Of a stretch of DNA of 35,007 nucleotides, positions 27,582-35,007 are shown piece after piece. Within the stretch, counting starts at the first letter, position 1; each line of letters starts with the position of its first letter. The notes beneath the pieces were generated by a model, which was not told the DNA's origin, made no database searches, and worked only from the letters and a program-made list of their open reading frames with translations. The position numbers and the translations under genes were made by a program. Source of the DNA: an uncultured beta proteobacterium (GTDB taxonomy: Bacteria > Pseudomonadota > Gammaproteobacteria > Burkholderiales > Burkholderiaceae_C); the NCBI GenBank assembly GCA_903823025.1, contig CAIJRK010000045.1, forward strand, positions 1 to 35,007, in the 5' to 3' direction.

Positions 27582-28872
27582 CAAGTTAACGCCCACCCCG
27601 CAAGACCGCATGTTAGGCATTGACTTTGGCACCTCTAACTCAGCGGCGGCGCTGGTTGACAGCCAGGGTCAGCTCAACGTCATTGCGCTGGATGGGCACA
27701 GCGCCGCCATGCCCACTGCGTTATTTTTTTCCAACGAAACACACACCACTTTTTTTGGCGCACAGGCCATGCAGGCTTACCTGAGTGGCAGTGAAGGGCG
27801 CTTGATGCGGGCTATCAAAAGCCTGCTGGGCAGCAGGTTGATGGAGGAGAAAACGCTGGTCAACGGCCAGCAACTGAGTTTTTTCGAGATCGTCGTACTG
27901 TTCTTCAAGGAGCTTAAAGCCCGCAGCGAAGCCCATGTAGGACACCCGATTGACAGCGCCATGTTGGGCCGCCCGGTGCATTTTGTGGATGACGACCCGG
28001 TGCGTGATGCGCTGGCCCAAGCCACGCTAGGTCGTGCGGCCAAAGAGGCGGGTTTCACCCACATCGACTTTCAGCTCGAACCGATTGCGGCAGCCTTTGA
28101 CTTTGAGCAACGCGTCACCTGTGAGACGTTGGCGCTGGTAGTGGATATCGGTGGAGGCACGTCCGACTTCACCGTGATTCGGTTGGGTCCGCAGCGGCGT
28201 CAAAGCACCGACCGCACCCAAGATATGTTGGCGACCACTGGTATTCATTTGGGTGGCACCGACTTTGACCGCTTGCTTAACTTAAGCCATGTCATGCCGC
28301 TGCTGGGCTACAAACATATCGGGCCGAACGGCCGGCAAGTGCCCAACAGCGTGTTTTTTGACCTCGCCACCTGGCACTTGATTCATCAGGCCTATTCCCG
28401 AAAAAGCCTGCATCAAGCCCGTGAACTGCGCACTTCGTATGCCGACCTGACACAACACGCACGCTTGATGGATGTGCTGGACGGTCACCACGGACACCGT
28501 CTGCTGGCTGGCATTGAAGCGGCCAAGATCAACTGTTCCCTGTCACAGGATAACGCGGCGGTTGACTTGGGGTTTTTGTACACCCCGAGCAACGCCCAAG
28601 CCGCTGTCAGTGCCCCGGTCATCAGCCCCGGCAGCATGGATCAAGCGCTGACCCCCTCGTTAAACCAAGTCGTGCAATGCGCCTTGCAATGCGTACAAGC
28701 TTCAGGGCTGAAGACGGTGGATGTGGTGTATCTGACCGGCGGGTCGTCCGCGCTGCAACCTTTGATAAACGCCTTGCAGGTTGCGATGCCCGGCGCCACG
28801 CTGGTGCAAGGCAACCGCTTTGGCGGCGTGGCAGCGGGGCTGGCTTACGCGGGGGCGCTCAATCGCTCTTGA
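27571..28872 (+). CDS. yegD: YegD-like Hsp70 family protein
   Basis: A 433-residue Hsp70/actin-fold ATPase without the usual substrate-binding lid, about the length of E. coli YegD (450). Phosphate 1 loop is MLGIDFGTSNSAAAL, phosphate 2 is VVDIGGGTSDFTV, and the adenosine motif is VYLTGGSSALQPL near the C-terminus. Two starts are possible: GTG 27571, with AAGG six bases upstream and overlapping the esterase stop by 11 nt, or ATG 27610, directly before the ATPase core. I prefer the GTG for its Shine-Dalgarno. Its cellular role is not established; coupling to the esterase and to ynjC is positional. Confidence 0.88.
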   Translation: MQPDKLTPTPQDRMLGIDFGTSNSAAALVDSQGQLNVIALDGHSAAMPTALFFSNETHTTFFGAQAMQAYLSGSEGRLMRAIKSLLGSRLMEEKTLVNGQQLSFFEIVVLFFKELKARSEAHVGHPIDSAMLGRPVHFVDDDPVRDALAQATLGRAAKEAGFTHIDFQLEPIAAAFDFEQRVTCETLALVVDIGGGTSDFTVIRLGPQRRQSTDRTQDMLATTGIHLGGTDFDRLLNLSHVMPLLGYKHIGPNGRQVPNSVFFDLATWHLIHQAYSRKSLHQARELRTSYADLTQHARLMDVLDGHHGHRLLAGIEAAKINCSLSQDNAAVDLGFLYTPSNAQAAVSAPVISPGSMDQALTPSLNQVVQCALQCVQASGLKTVDVVYLTGGSSALQPLINALQVAMPGATLVQGNRFGGVAAGLAYAGALNRS

Positions 28873-30533
28873 AATCCTGCCTGCGCGCCCACAACGACAC
28901 CTTCCATCGCCCAAGCGCCTGGCTGCTGCTGGCCGTGCTGGGATTGCCGCTCCTCACAAGTTTGTGGGGCGCTGTCATGGCAGGTGCCAATTTCGCCGCC
29001 TGGCAGGCCTTGATCAACAACGCCCAAACCCTGCCCGCCTTGGGTATGAGTTTATGGACGGGTCTGCTCGCCACTGCGCTGGCTGTTGCAGGTGCCGCTT
29101 ATGTCCTGTCAAGCGATGTCGGGCAACGCACCGGGGCGCGTCTGATGCGCCTGCTGGCACCGATGTTGGCCATGCCTCATGCCGCTTTTGCCATCGGACT
29201 GGTTTTTTTAATCGCCCCTAGCGGCTGGTTGCTACGTGCCCTGTCCCCTTGGGCAACTGGGTTCAATGCCCCTCCGCCCTGGCTCACCACGCAAGACCCG
29301 TGGGGACTGGGCTTAATCCTGGTGCTGGTCGCCAAAGAAATACCTTTTTTACTCTGGACCGCCGCGACCCAGCTGCAACGCCCGGACGTCGCTCAAGTCT
29401 GGACGCGTGAACTGCAGGTCGCTCGCAGCATGGGCTACAGCGCACGCACAGCTTGGTGGCGCGTGTTGTGGCCGCAACTCTGGCCCCGGCTGCATTGGCC
29501 CATGCTGGCCGTGCTGACCTACAACCTGACCGTTGTCGAAATGGCGCTGGTGATTGGCCCCACTTCGCCACCCACACTGGCCGTGCTGGCGTGGCAATGG
29601 CTGCTGGATGCCGACATTGCCATGAACGCCCAAGGCGCCGCCGCCGCGTGGTTGTTGGCAGGCGTGCTGGCCGGGGTCGCCAGCGGTGTCTGGCCAATGA
29701 CCCGGCACCGAGGCTGGCGCACCCGCTGGATCACCGGCCACCGTGGCGCCGCCCATGCCCCACATCGGCAATATTCGTCCACGCGCAACGGGCTATTTTC
29801 TGTATTAATGGGTTTGTATCTGGCCGTTATGGCCGCCCTGGCCTTGGGCAGTGTGTCAGGTCTTTGGCCTTTTCCTCAGCTACTGCCGCAGACCTTCACG
29901 GGCCAGGCTTGGGTATCTGTCGCCGGTAGTTTGACGACCCTCCAGACGACACTGACGCTCGCCAGCGCCAGCGCTCTGACGGCGTTACTGTGGTCAGTCG
30001 CCTGGCTTGAATGGGCACCGCCTGCGCTGGTCCATCGACTGCGTCCCGTCCTTTATTTACCGCTTGTTTTGCCGCCCGTGCTGTGGGTGGTCGGCGTTCA
30101 CGCCATGACCTTGACTGTGGGGCTGGACGCCACCTGGACGGGTTTATGGCTGGCCCACACGCTAGCGACCGTGCCCTACGTGTTGATTACGCTCACACCC
30201 GCCTATACCGGCTTTGACCCACGCCTGTGGCATATCAGCGCCTCGTTGGGACAAGGGCGGGGGGTGTTTTTATGGCGTGTGAAATGGCCGCTGTTGCGAG
30301 CGTCTCTGGCGGCCAGCTTTGCGATTGGCTTTGCCGTCAGCGTGGCGCAATACCTGCCTACTTTATTTATAGGCGCTGGCCGCTTTGCCAGCATCACCAC
30401 CGAAGCGGTCACGTTGGCCTCCGGCGCACAGCGCTCCCTCACCTCGGCGTATGCCTGGCTGCAGTGGTTGCTGCCGGTTCTGGTGTTCGGCCTGGCCGCC
30501 TGGCTGGGTCAGCCAAGACGACCCATCAAGTGA
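28869..30533 (+). CDS. ynjC: YnjC-like ABC transporter permease (duplicated)
   Basis: A 554-residue inner-membrane permease with about twelve hydrophobic segments in two homologous halves, as in E. coli YnjC (511). Each half has an EAA-like cytoplasmic loop for the ATPase: ELQVARSMGYSARTAWWRV in the first and ISASLGQGRGVFLWRVKWP in the second. The start is TTG 28869, overlapping the yegD-like stop (TTGA); an earlier in-frame ATG at 28677 would add 64 residues of low-quality sequence lying entirely within the preceding gene and is rejected. It should work with YnjB and YnjD. Confidence 0.85.
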   Translation: MKSCLRAHNDTFHRPSAWLLLAVLGLPLLTSLWGAVMAGANFAAWQALINNAQTLPALGMSLWTGLLATALAVAGAAYVLSSDVGQRTGARLMRLLAPMLAMPHAAFAIGLVFLIAPSGWLLRALSPWATGFNAPPPWLTTQDPWGLGLILVLVAKEIPFLLWTAATQLQRPDVAQVWTRELQVARSMGYSARTAWWRVLWPQLWPRLHWPMLAVLTYNLTVVEMALVIGPTSPPTLAVLAWQWLLDADIAMNAQGAAAAWLLAGVLAGVASGVWPMTRHRGWRTRWITGHRGAAHAPHRQYSSTRNGLFSVLMGLYLAVMAALALGSVSGLWPFPQLLPQTFTGQAWVSVAGSLTTLQTTLTLASASALTALLWSVAWLEWAPPALVHRLRPVLYLPLVLPPVLWVVGVHAMTLTVGLDATWTGLWLAHTLATVPYVLITLTPAYTGFDPRLWHISASLGQGRGVFLWRVKWPLLRASLAASFAIGFAVSVAQYLPTLFIGAGRFASITTEAVTLASGAQRSLTSAYAWLQWLLPVLVFGLAAWLGQPRRPIK

Positions 30534-30538
30534 GTAAG

Positions 30539-32824
30539 ATGCACACCTCTCCTGCACAAAAAACATCGTTAAACACTGCTATGCCCGCCACCTACCCAGA
30601 TCCTGAAGCGCGCAAAAAACGCCGTGACACCTTGATGCAACTCCGGCTTGCACTACGCGAACAGCAGGTGGTCATGGACAGTGCCGGGGTCGGTATCGTG
30701 TTTATCAAGCAGCGCGTCATCATCCGCTGTAACCGGCGATTTGCGCAGATTTACGGTCATACCGAAGCCGCCGACATGCTGGGCCAAACCAGCGTCTCGC
30801 TCTACCCGGATATCGCTTCTTTTTACGCCTTGGGCAAGGCCGCATTCACCATCATGACGCAAGGTTTGGCTTACAAGTCAGAGGTGCTCATGAAGCGCCG
30901 GGATGGACAGTTGTTCTGCTCTCATTTGACCGGAAAACTTGTCAATCAGGCCGATACAGAAGAAGGCTCCATCTGGATTATTGATGACATCAGCGAGCAA
31001 AAATCGGCACAAGCGCAACTCCAGGCCGTCTTGACAGAACAAAACCTCATTCTGAATAACGCGATGGTCGGCATCGCCTTCTTGCGTGAGCGCACACTAA
31101 CCCGCTGCAACCACAGTTTTGAGAAACTTTTAGGCTACGCCCCGGACGAACTGATCGGCTGCTCCTCAAGGCTGTGGTATCCGACAGAACAAGACTGGCT
31201 GGATGCGGCACAACAATGGCAAGTTCCTTTGGCTTCGGGCGAGGCCTTTCAAAGTGAATTGCTGCTGCGCAAAAAAGACGGCTCCAGCATTTATTGCGAG
31301 GTGCGCGCCAAAGCGATTGAAGCCCACAACCCCGCTAAAGGCGTTATCTGGATTACGCTGGACATCACAGCCCGCAAGAAGGCAGAAACCGAACTGTTGC
31401 AAGCCCGCACTGAGCTTGAAAAACTGGTCGCCCTTCGAACACAGGAACTCAGCCAAACTGTGCTGGCGCTGGGTGTTAAAGCGAATGAGCAAAAAAAGTC
31501 GGAGGCCCACATTCAAAAACTGGCCCACTTTGACGCGCTCACCGGTCTGCCCAATCGCCTGTTGCTGCATGACCGCTGCCAACACGCCCTGAGCGTGGCC
31601 CATCGCAACCATCAATCGGTGGCGCTGATGTTTATTGATCTGGATCACTTTAAAAACATCAACGACTCGCTGGGACACCGCGTGGGCGACGAAGTGCTGG
31701 TTGAATTGGCCCAACGCCTGCGCAAGACAGTGCGCGAACAAGACACCGTGGCGCGACTCGGCGGGGACGAATTTATTTTGCTGCTGCCCGACACCGATAC
31801 CGCTGGCGCCGCCCGTGTGGCGGAAAAGTTGCTGCAAGTCGCGCTCATGCCGTTTCAGGTGGAACACCATGAACTCACCGTCACGCCGTCCATCGGCATT
31901 GCCCTGTATCCCAAAGATGGTGCGGACCTGGACGTCCTGTCCAAATGCGCGGATGCCGCCATGTACCAAGCCAAAGGAGACGGGCGCAACAGCTACCGGT
32001 TTTTTACGCCTGCCATACAGGCGCACTCCGACCGCGCCTTGCTGCTCGATAACGCATTACGCCGGGCGATGGCGCGTCATCAGCTGGAACTGCATTACCA
32101 GCCCCAAATTTCAATGCGTACCGGCCAAATCGTGGGGGCTGAGGCCTTGCTGCGCTGGTATCACCCGGAACTGGGTGCCATGTCACCGGCTGAATTTATA
32201 CCGATTGCCGAAAGCAATGGTCTCATCGTGCCGATTGGGGAATGGGTCATTCGCACCGCCGTTAACCAGTTGGCAAGTTGGCTGCAACGCGGCATGGCAC
32301 CGCTCACGATGGCGGTGAATTTGTCCGCTGTTCAGTTTCGTCACGCCGATCTGCCCCAACTCGTGAGCCGCATTTTGCAAGAGGCCGACTTGCCGCCTGC
32401 ACTGCTGGAGCTTGAACTCACCGAAGGTGTCGCTATGAAGAACCCGCAGGGGGCCATCGCCGTCATGAACGACTTGCACCAGCGCGGCGTGCGTATGTCG
32501 ATTGATGACTTTGGCACCGGCTACTCGTCGTTGAGTTACCTCAAGCGATTTCGGGTTTACAAACTCAAAATTGACCAGAGTTTTGTGCGCGACATCACCG
32601 AAGACCCCGACGACAAGGCCATTGTTGGCGCCATCATCAGCATGGCTAACAGCCTGGGGCTGAAAACTATCGCGGAAGGCGTGGAAACGCAAGGACAGCT
32701 TGATTTTTTACGCGCTAAAGGGTGCGACGAAGTGCAGGGCTACTACTTCAGTCGCCCCTTGCCCGCCCAGGCGTTTGAGGCGTATGTCGAAAGTCAGGCA
32801 CATCGGCCGCATTCGGTGGACTGA
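30539..32824 (+). CDS. PAS-PAS-GGDEF-EAL c-di-GMP enzyme
   Basis: A 761-residue cytoplasmic protein with two PAS sensor domains (about residues 40-165 and 170-290), a short coiled coil (TELEKLVALRTQELSQTV), a GGDEF domain (about 320-485) and an EAL domain (about 505-755). The cyclase loop is intact (RLGGDEF, near 407), with an I-site REQD five residues earlier. The phosphodiesterase also looks intact (EALLRW near 534, VNLSAVQF, DDFGTGYSSL, KIDQSFV, EGVET), so it may both make and degrade c-di-GMP. ATG 30539 is used; a GTG at 30530 overlapping the ynjC stop is an alternative. Its stop is 2 nt from that of the convergent DUF2059 gene. Confidence 0.93.
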   Translation: MHTSPAQKTSLNTAMPATYPDPEARKKRRDTLMQLRLALREQQVVMDSAGVGIVFIKQRVIIRCNRRFAQIYGHTEAADMLGQTSVSLYPDIASFYALGKAAFTIMTQGLAYKSEVLMKRRDGQLFCSHLTGKLVNQADTEEGSIWIIDDISEQKSAQAQLQAVLTEQNLILNNAMVGIAFLRERTLTRCNHSFEKLLGYAPDELIGCSSRLWYPTEQDWLDAAQQWQVPLASGEAFQSELLLRKKDGSSIYCEVRAKAIEAHNPAKGVIWITLDITARKKAETELLQARTELEKLVALRTQELSQTVLALGVKANEQKKSEAHIQKLAHFDALTGLPNRLLLHDRCQHALSVAHRNHQSVALMFIDLDHFKNINDSLGHRVGDEVLVELAQRLRKTVREQDTVARLGGDEFILLLPDTDTAGAARVAEKLLQVALMPFQVEHHELTVTPSIGIALYPKDGADLDVLSKCADAAMYQAKGDGRNSYRFFTPAIQAHSDRALLLDNALRRAMARHQLELHYQPQISMRTGQIVGAEALLRWYHPELGAMSPAEFIPIAESNGLIVPIGEWVIRTAVNQLASWLQRGMAPLTMAVNLSAVQFRHADLPQLVSRILQEADLPPALLELELTEGVAMKNPQGAIAVMNDLHQRGVRMSIDDFGTGYSSLSYLKRFRVYKLKIDQSFVRDITEDPDDKAIVGAIISMANSLGLKTIAEGVETQGQLDFLRAKGCDEVQGYYFSRPLPAQAFEAYVESQAHRPHSVD

Positions 32825-32826
32825 TG

Positions 32827-33396
32827 CTATTTGGCGAGTGCTTTGTCAGCCTTGGACACTGGCACCGTATTGGCCGGTGAACCCAAGTGTTTATTAACCG
32901 CCAGCTCCAGCGTTTTCACTTTAGGGTCAATCGTGCCCTGCATCTCTGCAACCAGCTTATCGACCAGCGATTTTTGCAACTCGCCGCCCATTTGCGAGAA
33001 CTTACGGTTCACGGGCGACTCGATGATGGCAATGAGTTGTTTGAGTTCCTCTTCACTGAAGCGCTCTTCAAGCAAAACTCCAATGGTTGAAGGCGCCAGT
33101 TTGATGGCCCGCTCGCGCACCAGCGGCACGGCCTCATCGATATATTTCTTCACATCGGCCTGAATATCTTTAGCGACCGCCTCGCGTTTGTCAGCCGCCA
33201 CGCGCGACTGCAAAGCCATACCGGCTTGCTGCATGACTTGAATGGCGGGGCGTTCGACCAAATTTTTGGCGGCCAACTCAATACCCGGTTGCTGCAATTG
33301 CAACACCTTGGTGATCAACTCTTTTTTAGACGCTGTCGATTGCGCCTGCGCCACACCCGCCAGCGCCAACAGCGCGACAACCACTAATTTTTTCAT
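32827..33396 (-). CDS. Exported DUF2059 protein
   Basis: A 189-residue periplasmic protein. ATG 33396 gives a standard signal peptide MKKLVVVALLALAGVAQA with cleavage before QS, and an AAGGA lies about 11 nt upstream; an upstream ATG at 33453 would hide the signal and is rejected. The mature protein is nearly all helical, with the FSEEELKQLIAIIESPVNRKF pattern (about 119-139) diagnostic of DUF2059, a domain of unknown function. It is on the opposite strand to its neighbours, so it is not part of the ynj operon and is transcribed separately, diverging from ynjD. Confidence 0.88.
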   Translation of the reverse strand: MKKLVVVALLALAGVAQAQSTASKKELITKVLQLQQPGIELAAKNLVERPAIQVMQQAGMALQSRVAADKREAVAKDIQADVKKYIDEAVPLVRERAIKLAPSTIGVLLEERFSEEELKQLIAIIESPVNRKFSQMGGELQKSLVDKLVAEMQGTIDPKVKTLELAVNKHLGSPANTVPVSKADKALAK

Positions 33397-33568
33397 CAGA
33401 AAATTTTCCTTAAATAATGACACCCAGCCGTCAAAAAATTGACTGCCACGCAATAATTATCCCCCGACTGAATGACGCCTATCTGCCAACGGACAAGAGA
33501 CCGGCAAAACAACCCGCAAGACTCCGTCAAGCCTCTTTTTCATTGATGAAACGCAACCCGAAAACGCC

Positions 33569-34210
33569 ATGCCTCTTGAAATCAAGCTAAAAAATCTAGC
33601 CACGCCACAAACGACGCTGCTGCAAGACTTGCACCTGTACGTGCCCGATGGCGTTATTCACACGGTGATGGGGGCCAGCGGGTCGGGCAAATCGAGCCTG
33701 CTGGGCGCAATTTGCGGCACCTTGCCTGAAAGCTTTCTATTTGAAGGTGAGATTTTTCTACACGGCACCCGCATTGATCAACGGCCTCTGGGACAGCGGC
33801 ACGTCGGCATTTTGTTTCAGGAGGACTTGCTGTTTGCCCACATGACCGTAGCTGAAAACCTTCTCTTTGCCGTGCCGCCCGGCCCGCGTCTGGTGCGTCA
33901 GGCCTGCGTGTTGCAAGGCTTGCAAGACCTGGAAATGACCCACTTTGCCAACACCGACCCCGCCACGCTTTCAGGCGGCCAGCGGTCGCGTGTCACCTTG
34001 ATGCGAGCGTTACTGGCACAACCCCAAGCCCTGTTGCTTGACGAGCCTTTTTCAAAACTCGATACGGCTCTGCGCGCACGTCTGCGTCACTTCGTGTTTG
34101 AGCAGGTCAAAAAACGCCATATCCCCGTTTTGCTGGTCACACACGACCTGAGCGACATCGCCGACCCGGCTCATTTGAGCCACCTCATCCCACCCACTCG
34201 CCCGGTTTAA
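33569..34210 (+). CDS. ynjD: YnjD-like ABC transporter ATP-binding protein
   Basis: A 213-residue ATPase that should power YnjB/YnjC import. Walker A is GASGSGKS (35-42), the Q-loop glutamine is in LFQEDLLF (Q84), the signature is LSGGQ (134-138), Walker B is LLLDEP (155-160) and the H-loop is in LLVTHDLSD (about 191-199). The length matches E. coli YnjD (217). The 172-nt gap between the DUF2059 start and this ATG should hold two divergent promoters, but I found no clear boxes. ynjF follows after 27 nt. Confidence 0.9.
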   Translation: MPLEIKLKNLATPQTTLLQDLHLYVPDGVIHTVMGASGSGKSSLLGAICGTLPESFLFEGEIFLHGTRIDQRPLGQRHVGILFQEDLLFAHMTVAENLLFAVPPGPRLVRQACVLQGLQDLEMTHFANTDPATLSGGQRSRVTLMRALLAQPQALLLDEPFSKLDTALRARLRHFVFEQVKKRHIPVLLVTHDLSDIADPAHLSHLIPPTRPV

Positions 34211-34237
34211 ATCCACCCGGCCTTTAGCCTTTAAATC

Positions 34238-34834
34238 ATGCTTGACCGCACCGCCACCGCCCTGATCAAACCGCTCATCACCCGACTTGCCAAAATCTTG
34301 TTAGGCCTCGGGTTCACGGCGAACCAGATCACGATCATTGGTTTTTTAATCGGACTATTTGCCGCTTTTTTGATTACGCAGCAGGCCTACACCGCTGGCG
34401 CTGTAGCTATTCTGGTCTCAAGGTTGTGCGACGCGCTGGATGGTGCCGTGGCCCGTTTGACCCAAATCACCGACGCCGGGGGGTTTCTCGATATTGCGCT
34501 GGATTTTTTGTTTTACGCCAGTATTCCGTTGGCCTTTGCGCTCTCAGACCCCGCGCGCAATGCCTTGCCAGCCGCCGTTTTGCTGGCCGCTTTTATCGGC
34601 ACTGGCTCAAGTTTTCTGGCCTTTGCGGTGATGGCGGCGCAACGGCGCATGACCAGCCTGGACTATCCTGACAAATCGTTTTACTTTTTGGGCGGCCTGA
34701 CCGAAGCCACCGAAACACTGGTATTTTTTGTGGCCATGTGCCTTTGGCCTGACTCTTTCATCGAGCTGGCTTATGGCTTTGCAGCGCTGTGCGGCGTGAC
34801 CGTGGGCACGCGAATTTGGTGGGGCTGGCGGTAA
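34238..34834 (+). CDS. ynjF: YnjF-like CDP-alcohol phosphatidyltransferase, 3' end replaced by IS66
   Basis: A 198-residue membrane enzyme that would transfer a phosphatidyl (or similar) group from a CDP-linked donor to an alcohol; the acceptor is unknown. It has the family motif with D65, D68-G69, A72-R73, G81, D85 and D89, with seven residues rather than eight between AR and G, as I recall for E. coli YnjF. About five to six hydrophobic segments follow. The last codons read TGG GGC TGG CGG TAA, where GTAAGC is the terminal inverted repeat of an IS66 element. The insertion thus ends the gene; E. coli YnjF is 206 residues, so only a few C-terminal residues are likely lost and the catalytic part is complete. 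Confidence 0.88.
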   Translation: MLDRTATALIKPLITRLAKILLGLGFTANQITIIGFLIGLFAAFLITQQAYTAGAVAILVSRLCDALDGAVARLTQITDAGGFLDIALDFLFYASIPLAFALSDPARNALPAAVLLAAFIGTGSSFLAFAVMAAQRRMTSLDYPDKSFYFLGGLTEATETLVFFVAMCLWPDSFIELAYGFAALCGVTVGTRIWWGWR

Positions 34835-35007
34835 GCACGCGGCGAACCCATCTTGACCGTGCGCAATCGATCAAGTAGAGGCAGGCGCGATCCAGCGGTG
34901 GGGTAGCAACTCCGCCAGGCGCGAGTTGGGCCAGGTCGGCAACGTGGTCAACACGTCCTTCAGGTAAGCCCAGGCGTCGTGACCGTTGAGTTTGGCCGAC
35001 TAGATCA
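34831..35007 (-). mobile_element. End of an IS66-family insertion sequence
   Basis: The tip GTAAGCACGC at 34831 fits the GTAAGC start of IS66-family terminal repeats, and the transposase C-terminus lies just inside it. The element continues beyond the right edge, so its other end and the 8-bp target duplication expected for IS66 cannot be checked. It abuts the last codon of ynjF. Confidence 0.8.
34871..35007 (-). pseudogene. tnpC: IS66 transposase (TnpC) C-terminal end, with in-frame stop
   Basis: The reading frame ending at TGA 34873-34871 gives SAKLNGHDAWAYLKDVLTT and then LPTWPNSRLAELLPHRW, the well-conserved C-terminus of IS66 transposases. Just before SAKLNG the frame has TAG at 35002-35000, where the family usually has Gln (LIQSAKLNG); a single C-to-T change of CAG explains it. 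If real, the transposase is cut about 42 residues short and probably inactive. It is within 8 nt of the sequence end, so an end-of-read error is possible. Confidence 0.8.

Noticed and set aside
28677..28868. 64-residue N-terminal extension of ynjC
   Set aside because: It lies wholly inside the yegD-like gene, is Arg/Gly-rich shadow translation, and the TTGA overlap start gives the normal length.
30227..30538. 104-residue N-terminal extension of the GGDEF-EAL protein
   Set aside because: It overlaps the well-supported ynjC coding sequence in another frame and has no domain character.

Overview
The window looks like a chromosomal segment of a betaproteobacterium in the order Burkholderiales, most likely Comamonadaceae (Rhodoferax/Polaromonas-like). 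I infer this from protein resemblance and from gene order (hrcA / nadK-recN, mutM-dynamin-mutY, TPR-lolB-ispE-tRNA-Gln-prs-rplY-pth, rsmD-coaD-ferredoxin); no database search was run. Most of it is dense core genome. Only the two ends look accessory, and both appear to touch mobile DNA.

Layout. 1-600: a minus-strand ORF made of a conserved N-terminal domain plus a Nudix domain cut off before its Nudix box, next to the start of another ORF that leaves the window. 947-3624: amino-acid transport, with sstT and then a DUF4389-azlC-azlD operon of overlapping genes. 3723-3943: a shared terminator and two minus-strand tRNAs (Arg-ACG and a CAU tRNA). 3968-8664: hrcA facing away from nadK-recN, then rapZ. 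Two related structured repeats lie in the intergenic gaps before hrcA/nadK and before rapZ. 8612-12515: the 8-oxoguanine repair glycosylases mutY and mutM, with a dynamin-like GTPase between them, all on minus. 12554-18283 (plus): outer-membrane lipoprotein insertion (TPR protein, lolB), isoprenoid synthesis (ispE), tRNA-Gln, PRPP synthesis (prs), ribosomal protein L25 and peptidyl-tRNA hydrolase. 18315-23365 (minus): an uspA-ferredoxin pair, coaD, rsmD and a tandem M16 protease pair with one catalytic and one degenerate member. 23395-34834: ftsY followed by a dispersed ynjB / ynjC / ynjD / ynjF set (ABC importer of unknown substrate plus a CDP-alcohol phosphatidyltransferase). Two c-di-GMP enzymes, a carboxylesterase, a YegD-type Hsp70 and a DUF2059 protein are interleaved with it. 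34831-35007: the end of an IS66-family element whose first bases supply the stop codon of ynjF.

The most unusual things seen are: (1) the two copies of an intergenic element ending in a hairpin plus GTGGATYGAAAC, very like a type I-C CRISPR repeat but not in an array, each pointing into a start codon (hrcA, rapZ); (2) a perfect 10-bp inverted repeat between ftsY and the M16 protease that buries the protease start codon; (3) the scattered ynj genes interleaved with c-di-GMP genes and ending at an IS66 insertion; (4) a dynamin-like GTPase with an altered P-loop between mutM and mutY. No phage, CRISPR array, rRNA or toxin-antitoxin pair was recognised.
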